Positions 7,882 through 14,814 of a stretch of 14,814 bases of DNA are shown here, one piece after another. Position 1 is the first letter of the stretch. The number at the start of each line of letters is the position of its first letter. The DNA comes from Coemansia sp. RSA 1804. Lineage: Eukaryota > Kickxellomycota > Kickxellomycetes > Kickxellales > Kickxellaceae. The notes beneath the pieces were generated by a model that made no database searches, was not told the origin of the DNA, and saw only the letters and a program-made list of their open reading frames with translations. The position numbers were made by a program, and so were the translations under genes. Where the stretch lies: contig JANBTH010000560.1 of the NCBI GenBank assembly GCA_027578815.1, positions 1 to 14,814 of the forward strand, given 5' to 3'.

Positions 7882-8325
7882 TCAAGCAACAACTTTGATG
7901 CCAACGGATTTGGCTGTTGCAATAATGCTTTTGCAGATGCTTCTGAGCTCGATATGGCTCATCACCGGATCCTTGGATTTTATCTGGCCAATGGCGTAGA
8001 TGTGCTTCAGCGACAGAGTGCCGACTGTTTCCTTCCCAGGCTGTGCCGCGCCCTTTGTGACGCCTGCCGCCCGCTTCAGCAGCCAGGCTGTCGGCGGCGA
8101 CTTCACCGAAAATGTAAATGTGCGGTCGGCCTTGATGTTGATAGCAACAGGCGTGGGCGTCTCAAGAATCAGGTCCTTTGTTCTGTCGTTGAACTGCTTG
8201 CAAAAGTCCATCGATTTGACTCCTCGCTGGCCGAGAGCTGGACCGACTGGAGGCGAGGGCGTTGCCTTCCCTGCTGGCACCATGAGCTTCAGAACGCTTG
8301 CTGCGCTGACGGCCTTTTTCGACAT
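7882..8325 (-). CDS. MRPL19: Mitochondrial large-subunit ribosomal protein uL11m
   Basis: This 147-residue protein is of the bacterial L11 type, and so the mitochondrial uL11m (yeast MrpL19, human MRPL11), not the cytosolic RPL12, whose sequence is quite different. uL11 forms the base of the L7/L12 stalk and binds the GTPase-associated rRNA region. The N-terminal domain carries the family hallmark PAGKATPSPPVGPALG (17-32) and a DFCKQFN segment; the RNA-binding C-terminal domain ends in AKSVGIKVV. Length fits bacterial L11 (about 142). No clear cleavable presequence is seen, only a short Lys/Ala/Ser-rich start, as in yeast. I chose the ATG at 8325 (A at -3); an upstream GTG in the same frame is not used in eukaryotic nuclear genes. 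Same strand as RNA14, whose stop lies 286 bp upstream; that gap should hold its promoter and shows no other gene. Confidence 0.93.
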   Translation of the reverse strand: MSKKAVSAASVLKLMVPAGKATPSPPVGPALGQRGVKSMDFCKQFNDRTKDLILETPTPVAINIKADRTFTFSVKSPPTAWLLKRAAGVTKGAAQPGKETVGTLSLKHIYAIGQIKSKDPVMSHIELRSICKSIIATAKSVGIKVVA

Positions 8326-8611
8326 TTTCACCTGTTTGGCTGCTTGTTATCTTTTGGAATTTAAAATGATTAAAGGCGAGAGTAGAAAATAACAAGGGAG
8401 AAAGATAAATTGAGCATTTTGCTTGCTTTGTCAGGAGAAATTGCCAAAAGTGTACTGAGCTTATTTTTTTTACCAACAGTGCTGATAGGGTTGATCCGCT
8501 AAACTTTTCATGATAAAACATTAACTGCTGGCCAAAAAAAAATAGAATCTAGCTTGCGCTCTTTAACAAAAAAGGCGTTGACAGAATTTCTCAAGGCGAA
8601 TCACCGTTATC

Positions 8612-11600
8612 TCATCGGTATGGCCCGCGGTCGGCTCCTCTTGGTGCGTATCCTTGTCCGGAGCCACCACGACCATGGCTGCGACTGCTCCCGGAATTGT
8701 AGCCGGTGCTGCGCGCATAGGGTGGCTGACGGTGCGAGAATGAGCCCCGCGCGTAGCCGCTTGTCGGGTGGCTGCCATAGCCGCGGTGTCCGGCTCTGTC
8801 CTCGTCCCCGGTGCCTGTGCGACCTCTGCTTCGGCTCCTTGCTTGGCCATACGAGCTATGACTGGGTGGTGGGCGGTCGCTGTTTCTGAAGTGGCCGCTG
8901 AAACTGTCTGCGCGGCCAACCCATGGCATGTACATGAGCGGACGATAGCTCGAAGGAGCGCCGGGACTACCCAATTGCAGCTGCAGAACCGTCGACAATA
9001 GCAAGTCTACATTGATGTTGACCAAGTCAAAGTCCAATGTGTTGGTCGATGCAACAGACCCTGCCACATAGCTAAGCACATCGCCATTGTCCAGATGGTG
9101 CTTGTGCGACGACGTCTCCACGCGTGTGAGCCCTTGGTGCGTGTCGTAGCTATCGTCCGCAGTTGCCAGCAAATCGGGCGGAACAAAGGGCTCAATATCC
9201 GGGTTGTACTCTTCCAAATCCGCAACATTAGGCTTGGAAAAGCGCCCAGGCGTCACAGACGTGAGCAGTTGCGATTTTCCTAGAAAGCGGCCGGTCACAG
9301 ATCCAACTGAAATGGCCGCCAGCTGGTCCGCCGTGTCGTCGGGGCCGCCTCCAACCACCCGCCCATATTCGGGCGCGCCTCCTAAATACGTGCTATCGTG
9401 CTCGGCTCCATAGCGGCGAGCAGTGCCATGAGGATGCGTGTCGTTTCGATAAATGTCCTTGCGATATGGAAACCCGAACTCGCTGACAGCAACGTGATCC
9501 ATGTTCAGATAGCTGTAGCGTGCTGCCATCCGTGTAAGGATCGACTCGTGGTCAAATTTCTCAATGTAGCGCTTGTCAAGCTTTACAATCGCGCTCATGT
9601 CGCCATAATTGTATTCAAAGTCGGAGAACAGCGTCCACATGTCGCTTGTGTCGCCAGTGCTGGTGCTCTGGAACCGCTCGAACAGCGCGCGGGCATTCGT
9701 GTCGTCGCCAGAGTTGATCAGATAGTTCATGTACTCCACAATGTACTCTTGGCTGTCCGCGTATGTCTTTGCGTAGTACTCGAAAAGCTTCGCTGCAACT
9801 CCTGGCCGCTTTGCGACATGGTATTCCATCAGTGCTGCCGAAACAAACAATTGGTAGGTCACATAGCCAGGCGGGTCGCTGCGTGGCCGGCGCAAGAGCT
9901 GTCGGACAGCGTCAATTCCTTCAGACCGCTGGATAAAGCGCAAATACATGATCCACGACAGCGTGTACATCTCTCGTTTTTCTTCCAAGCCACCTTCCAT
10001 GCGCAGCTTGGTTCGTTCCACGCGCTTGGCAATTTTCTTCTTCATCTTCGAAATCCGTAACTTCGCTGCGGCGTTCAAACTGCCATCTTCTCCACGGATA
10101 TCCGAGTAATCAACATCTATGTTCGATGCAACACTCTCGTTCTCTAAAGAGTCGTCATCATCGCTAGCCTCATCGCTATCAGTGTCCATTGACAGTCCAT
10201 TTTGGATATCAGCCTTGTTGCTGTTGCCGTTGGCATCATTTTCATTGCTTTCCGCTACTTTCTGCACATCAAGGGCTTTAAGATGCTTGTCAAGCTTTTC
10301 CAGCTTTAGTGAGCAGCGGGATTTAATTGCGTCAATGTCGCCGCGTGTCCTTTCCACCAACTTTTCGTATATATCTTTGCAGACGTCTGGTCGCTTCTGC
10401 CTTTCAGCTGTCTCCGCATAGGCAAACTGAACAGAGAGGCTGTTGGGAAGAGCCTGGCTAGCCTGCTGTAACTTTGTTAATGCTTCATTCTGCTGGCCAA
10501 GCGACACCAGGTAATCGGCAAACTCAATCCATATCTCCGGATAAAGATAGAGACACATACATGCTTGGTTGTAAGCATACACCACTCGCTGTTGTAAAAC
10601 CGATTCGTCTTCCAGGTGCAGAGGGTTGGATGTCTCCCACTTTAGATACTCCCTCCATGCATTGAGGTACTCTGTTTCCCGAGAAGTCCAGCCAGGTGGA
10701 GTTGGAAGTCCATACGGCGGCTGCAGCCTATTGATACTGTCGAATAGCTTGTTCATATCGCGCAAGGCAATGCGTGCCGTCGTGTACGCTGGGGAGATCT
10801 TGGAAAGCGTTTGCTTGGCCATCGACCGATCAATGCTGGCCTCAAATGCATCATAGTTTCTCCATATTTCCTCAACCTTCAGCATTGGGATAACAACCGC
10901 CGCTTGGTACGCTTCACGCAGTCTATCTTGCTTTTGCTGATCCTCATAGGGGGCGTGTGTCTAAATGGAACAGAAAAGGTTTTGTGGTCGCATAAAAACA
11001 TAGATGTTATTGGAAAGATAGATCGTAAGGAAAGTAGATCATATTCACATGCTATACCATCCGGAACGAACCACTTCAACGTGCAAATATTAAAAAAAAT
11101 GTACCCTTACCTGTGCTGAGCTCAAAAATGCAATGTAGTCAATCCATATCTGGCCCGATTCACGATTGAAGCCAACATTTTCAAGAACAAGTTTGTAGCA
11201 ATCATTGACTGTGGCTCGTGAGTCTGGGTGCGTAACTACGCCTTGCTCATTGGCGTTGGATTTCAAAACATATTCCAAGTAACACTTCCATAGCTCAATT
11301 GATGGCACATTGAACAGGTTACTATTAAAGATAGATTCTGCACTTTCATTATTTCCACAACTCAGTTCCAGCTCAGCAAAACCTGCGAGAAAGTTTCCGG
11401 AGCCAGGGTACTGCTCCATAGCCTCGCCATATGTTTCATTAAGCAGCTGCTTATTACCTGCTTGCTTAGCTACGTGCAAAAGCCCATACCACGCCTCGGC
11501 ATCATAAGGCGAGTGCATTAGACGAGTCTTGTATGCATCTGCTTCGGGAATTCCCGTTGACTGATTCTCGTGTAGCTGTTGCTGATTGCTGTGCGTCTGC

Positions 11601-11653
11601 TGGGTATCATGGCTCCCTCCTTCATTAGAAGCTCTTAATGCTGAATCGGCCAT
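8612..11653 (-). CDS. RNA14: mRNA 3'-end processing factor Rna14 / CstF77
   Basis: This is the HAT-repeat scaffold of cleavage factor IA (yeast Rna14) or CstF (metazoan CstF-77), which binds Rna15/CstF64 and supports cleavage and polyadenylation of pre-mRNA. Exons on the minus strand are 11653-11111 and 10960-8612, giving 963 residues. HAT hallmarks appear in order: PYDAEAW (about 49-55), IELWKCYLEY (119-128), IWIDYIAFL (169-177), then after the splice EEIWRNYDAFE (about 211-221), LKWETSNPL (about 287-295) and MEYHVAKRPGVAAKLFE (about 559-575). Two features exceed the usual family plan: a roughly 115-residue acidic-then-basic insertion (about 390-505) inside the HAT array, and a Gly/Arg/Ser-rich tail (about 862-963). 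Human CSTF3 has 717 residues. The conserved NPDIEPFVPPDLL-like segment sits at about 767-779. The start is the first ATG of the exon-1 frame; an upstream GTG is ignored. Confidence 0.93.
10961..11110 (-). other. Spliceosomal intron of RNA14
   Basis: This 150-nt phase-0 intron has a GTAAGG donor after the codons for SSAQ and a TTTAG acceptor before THAPYED. A plausible branch site is AATAAC about 50 nt upstream of the acceptor. Retention would end translation within a few codons (TAA). Joining gives continuous CstF77-like sequence across the junction, which supports the boundaries. Confidence 0.88.
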
Positions 11654-12823
11654 TTCCACTTGAACAAGAAAAGAAAATAGTATTTCTCAAACAAAACGCA
11701 AAACTGTGGAGGGAGTTTACCGTTGTAAAATATGAATGTATTGTCGTTGCTTCCAGAAATGAGTAGCTAGTGCTCCAAGTGCTCTCAACGGTGGAATTAA
11801 ATGCACTCAAAGCAAAACTGGCGGTTTCCGTAACGTTGACAATCGCAAGACAACGCTGGCTTTTCTTGACGCGTTAAGAAACCCAAGAAGCGGATTCTCT
11901 AGTAATTATTAAACGGGCCCTTTGAAGCTATGTTTGCAAACTAGATAGTCGAGATAGGATACTGAGCAAGAATTAAAACCCAATCAGGTGTGCAAAGAAA
12001 AGAAAAAGGAAAAACAAAGAATTGGAAAACATTTTGCTTGCAGTATTTTCTCAACAACAAGAAATCCATTCCATCAAAGGCTCCAAAGCATTGGCTCAAA
12101 CAAATCACGTGAGATTTGACGTTGAGTGCAGATTCTGAATGTCTTCTCGGATTTAGTGTTCTCTCTACGACAGCAAGTTACCTTAAAATGTGGTGGAGTT
12201 TGCAGCCCTGCTTGTGAGCGAGTACCAGCATTTACCTGTTTTCAATAGTGTCACCAGCTTCTTTTTTAAAGAGCTGTGTTAGATCAATAATGATATGGAT
12301 GTAGCGTTTAGAACGACCGTCACTTTATTCTTCTCTTGCATCTGTTTCCTTTAACACCCATGGATAGCTTTACAGTGGGAGTTGGATGAATCTGTTAATT
12401 ATTTGATGTGAACATAAAAGTATGCGGAGTAACACGCTTTGCACACTAATGGAATCTGTGTGGAGAAAAAGGTATATGTGGATGTGTTTGTTATGCTTCT
12501 GCTTTTCAGCCGTGCGTTTCCTTGAACAATTAGCTTCCAAATTCTCCCACGCACACGGTTATGTAGATATTACGCTTGACCGAATATCAATCTGCTTATA
12601 ATTTTTTGACTTTTTTGTATTGATAGTTTGTCACCCAAGTCCCAGCTAAAGTCATCCTTTTTCTCTTCGCTTTTTTTGTGTGTCTACCCTGTATTAGCTA
12701 GATAGTGTGCACTCGAACTTTAAATGCTTCATTTTGTCTTCTACGCAACCAAGTATACAGCAGGCCTTAAACACCCAAGCAGGCAACAAAAGGCCTTAAA
12801 ATTGGATCTGACTTTTAAATACG
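11654..12823. other. Divergent spacer RNA14 / DPP5, no supported gene
   Basis: About 1.17 kb, the largest gap in the window. Seen: the 8-bp palindrome TCACGTGA at 12105-12112; two direct copies of AGGCCTTAAA (12762-12771 and 12791-12800) shortly before the DPP5 start; and an out-of-frame ATG at 12724. I looked for tRNA B-boxes, long frames and convincing splice-linked exons and found none. A short minus-strand frame near 12180-12235 followed by GTAAC is too small to support. An unspliced or non-coding RNA cannot be excluded. Confidence 0.5.
12762..12800. repeat. Two direct copies of AGGCCTTAAA
   Basis: Identical 10-bp copies at 12762-12771 and 12791-12800, start-to-start spacing 29 bp, lie 24-62 bp upstream of the DPP5 start codon. 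They could be core-promoter elements or a small chance duplication. No known motif is assigned. Confidence 0.6.
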
Positions 12824-14814
12824 ATGCGTCTAGCAGCCAAGCCGTCCGCACTTGCGCTGCTGTTTCTGTGCGTTGCATTGTCCTTTTCCTGCGTTTGTTC
12901 CGCAGAAAGTAAAACCAAAAGCGAACTTGATCAGAACCAGAGCCAAGACCTTAGGCCTCTGGACATAAACACGTTTCACTCGCTCAACAGAGTTGGAGCA
13001 CCAGTGATATCTCCTGATAGAAAGAGGGCACTGTTTGCCACTTCCTACTACAGCCACGACGTGAATCGCCCAACCACATATCTCAGTCTTATTGATATAG
13101 CATCCGGAAACATTACCCAGCTGACAGAAAACAAGCCAGGCACTGTTTCAAGCAACCCACTCTGGTTTGACGATGACACATTTGGTTTTCTGAGAAAGGG
13201 CGCGCTCCACAAGCAGGACCTAGATCCGGCTGCAAGCCCAAATATAGTCTTTAGCCCGCCGGTACCAATCAGTAACGTTGCCTACCGTGCTGGCGATGAG
13301 CTTATTTCATTTGTTGCGTCTGTCTATCCAAACGCTACACTCGAAGAGAGTGCCGCTTTAAAGCGCACTGAGGAACTGAGAAAAGACACGGCGCAAGTAT
13401 ATGACAATCTCTGGGCACGCCACTGGAATGAATGGATGACGTTGGAAAAGCCCAACGTCTTTGTTGCACCGCTGATAAGATCAGAAAAGACATGGAAGGT
13501 TGGAAAAGAGATAAATCTAATGTCTGCTCTTCCTAACATGTCGGATCCGTTAACAAGGTGGTCTGTAGACGACTACGCAATTTCACCCTTGGGCGACCGC
13601 GTTGCATTTGTTGTGCGCGCACCAAACTCTAACATGGCTTACTCGACCAAAGTTGATGTGTATCTGGCATCGACGCAGGACTACTGCAGGCCACGACATC
13701 TCACGGCCCGTATAAACGGTACAGCAAGCATGCCTACATTTTCCTCAGACGGTAGACGATTGGCATGGCTGCAGATGGAGACGCCAGGCTATGAGTCGGA
13801 TCGTAACCGCGTGTATCTGTACACAATGGCAACGCGCGAGTCAGTTGCGGTGGCCTATGACTGGGATCTATCACCGCAATCCCTATCATGGTCCAAGGAC
13901 GATAAGGTTATCTATGCCCTCACTCCAAACAAGGGCAGGAACTTGATTCACTCAATTGAGGTGGGAACTGGAAAGCGAAAGGAGCTAACTACATGTGGGT
14001 CAGCTGGAGGGGTGCGTCCAATAGACGAAAAATCTTTTTTGTACGTCTACAGCTCTGAAAACCAGTCAGGAGATATCCACAAGCTCGATACAGCCGACTG
14101 CAAGCCAATACGCCTGACAAGCGTAAACAAGGAAAAGCTGGAAAACGTGTTTCTCAGTCCAGCAGAGGATTTTTGGTTTGGCGGCGCGCAAGGAGACCGC
14201 GTACACGGCTGGCTGCTTCGTCCATTTGGGTTTGACAGCAGAAAGAGCTATCCAATGGCATTGTTAATACATGGAGGCCCACACCAGGCAAGCACACAGT
14301 GCTTTAGCCATGCACAATGGAACCCAAACATGTACGCAGGCGCTGGGTTTGTTACGGTGGTAATAAACTTTCATGGCTCGTCCTCGTATGGACAGAACTT
14401 TACAGATTCCATACAACACAGATGGGGCGACTATCCTTATGTGGATCTGATGCGTGGAATCGATTACGTCACCACAAAATACAAATTTGTAGACAAGTCG
14501 CGAATGGTTGCATTAGGCGGTTCCTATGGTGGGTACATGGTCAACTGGCTAAATGGCCATACCGATATCTTCAAATGTCTTGTTGCTCACGATGGAAAGT
14601 TCAGCACAGTATCTGGCTTCTACGGCACTGACGAGCTATGGTTCCCCGAGAGAGATCTGGGAAAGCCGTGGGAAGAAACTGGCCGCGCTATTCTTGAGCA
14701 GAATAATCCTGAACGCTTTGCTGCAAACTTCAACACGCCTACTTTATTTGTCCACGGGGAAAAGGACTTTCGCATCCCAATAACCGAATCTCTTGGCGCT
14801 TGGATGATGCTTCG
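12824..14814 (+). CDS. dpp5: Secreted dipeptidyl-peptidase 5 (S9 family), 3' truncated by window
   Basis: The frame is open for 663 codons and runs off the right edge. It resembles fungal dipeptidyl-peptidase V (about 720 residues, family S9), a secreted serine peptidase that releases N-terminal dipeptides. Residues 1-27 form a clear signal peptide (K6, hydrophobic 8-24, likely cleavage after VCSA). A beta-propeller region follows (about 40-430) with repeated phrases such as SPLGDRVAF, FSSDGRRLAW and LSWSKDDKVIY. The alpha/beta-hydrolase domain carries HGGPH (483-487), the nucleophile S567 in G-G-S-Y-G-G, the AHDGKFS and ELWFPE segments typical of DppV, and the likely catalytic D648 in HGEKDFRIP. 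The catalytic His should lie past the edge. Several N-glycosylation sequons (GNIT, PNAT, NGT, QNFT) fit secretion. Codons use more A-ending triplets (ATA, CCA, GCA) than MTR. No intron is seen. Acylaminoacyl-peptidase is the alternative, made less likely by the signal peptide. Confidence 0.93.
   Translation, partial: MRLAAKPSALALLFLCVALSFSCVCSAESKTKSELDQNQSQDLRPLDINTFHSLNRVGAPVISPDRKRALFATSYYSHDVNRPTTYLSLIDIASGNITQLTENKPGTVSSNPLWFDDDTFGFLRKGALHKQDLDPAASPNIVFSPPVPISNVAYRAGDELISFVASVYPNATLEESAALKRTEELRKDTAQVYDNLWARHWNEWMTLEKPNVFVAPLIRSEKTWKVGKEINLMSALPNMSDPLTRWSVDDYAISPLGDRVAFVVRAPNSNMAYSTKVDVYLASTQDYCRPRHLTARINGTASMPTFSSDGRRLAWLQMETPGYESDRNRVYLYTMATRESVAVAYDWDLSPQSLSWSKDDKVIYALTPNKGRNLIHSIEVGTGKRKELTTCGSAGGVRPIDEKSFLYVYSSENQSGDIHKLDTADCKPIRLTSVNKEKLENVFLSPAEDFWFGGAQGDRVHGWLLRPFGFDSRKSYPMALLIHGGPHQASTQCFSHAQWNPNMYAGAGFVTVVINFHGSSSYGQNFTDSIQHRWGDYPYVDLMRGIDYVTTKYKFVDKSRMVALGGSYGGYMVNWLNGHTDIFKCLVAHDGKFSTVSGFYGTDELWFPERDLGKPWEETGRAILEQNNPERFAANFNTPTLFVHGEKDFRIPITESLGAWMML

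Noticed and set aside
7882..8331. Cytosolic RPL12 identity for the L11 gene
   Set aside because: The PSPPVGPALG motif and the rest match the bacterial/mitochondrial L11 type, not eukaryotic cytosolic RPL12.
9398..10060. 220-codon open frame on the plus strand
   Set aside because: Antisense to RNA14 exon 2 with low-complexity Val/Leu/His-rich composition; a shadow frame.
8612..10885. Prp39 identity for the large HAT-repeat gene
   Set aside because: Both are HAT-repeat proteins, but the spliced N-terminus (IELWKCYLEY, IWIDYIAFL) and the SUF-type region (KWETSNPL, MEYHVAKRPGVAAKLFE) match Rna14/CstF77.
12180..12235. Short minus-strand frame (about 17 codons) ending at a GTAAC donor-like site
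   Set aside because: Too short and with no second exon that can be linked; chance is the simpler explanation.
1..14814. Mobile elements, CRISPR arrays, tRNA or rRNA genes
   Set aside because: No terminal repeats, transposase motifs, regularly spaced repeats or tRNA A/B-box pairs were seen on either strand by eye.

Overview
The window looks like a gene-dense stretch of nuclear DNA from an early-diverging fungus. A Kickxellomycotina- or Mucoromycota-like source is my best guess and cannot be fixed from this window alone. The evidence is a set of eukaryotic housekeeping genes (TFB3/MAT1, RNA14/CstF77, mitochondrial uL11), a fungal-type secreted dipeptidyl-peptidase V, few and short introns (GTAAGC/GTAAGG donors, one exact TACTAAC branch site), and a complete cobalamin-dependent methionine synthase. 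Ascomycete and basidiomycete model fungi generally lack that enzyme and use the cobalamin-independent form, while early-diverging fungi are known to retain it.

Layout, left to right. 1-702: no confident gene; it holds the TFB3 promoter and 5' leader, and perhaps the start region of a leftward gene cut by the window edge. 703-1743 (+): TFB3/MAT1, the RING subunit of TFIIH. 1953-3299 (-): a WD40 protein resembling EED of Polycomb repressive complex 2, converging on TFB3. 3300-3768: divergent promoter with a Cbf1-type ATCACGTG site and a CCAAT box. 3769-7690 (+): methionine synthase MTR/MetH, two exons, 1267 residues, all landmark residues present. 7882-8325 (-): mitochondrial ribosomal protein uL11m, tail-to-tail with MTR. 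8612-11653 (-): RNA14/CstF77, two exons, 963 residues. 11654-12823: about 1.2 kb with no supported gene, probably a divergent promoter. 12824-14814 (+): secreted S9-family dipeptidyl-peptidase 5, cut by the right edge.

The genes are functionally mixed: transcription, chromatin, one-carbon metabolism, mitochondrial translation, mRNA 3'-end formation and extracellular proteolysis. There is no sign of an operon, mobile element, CRISPR array, rRNA or tRNA. The only suggestive pairing is the divergent MTR/EED-like couple, because methionine synthase feeds S-adenosylmethionine, the cofactor of histone methylation. That link is speculative. I see no clearly new multi-gene system. The items most worth checking are the B12-dependent methionine synthase, its possible Cbf1-type site, the non-coding-only distribution of CACGTG, and the EED-like protein whose trimethyl-lysine cage appears to be missing.
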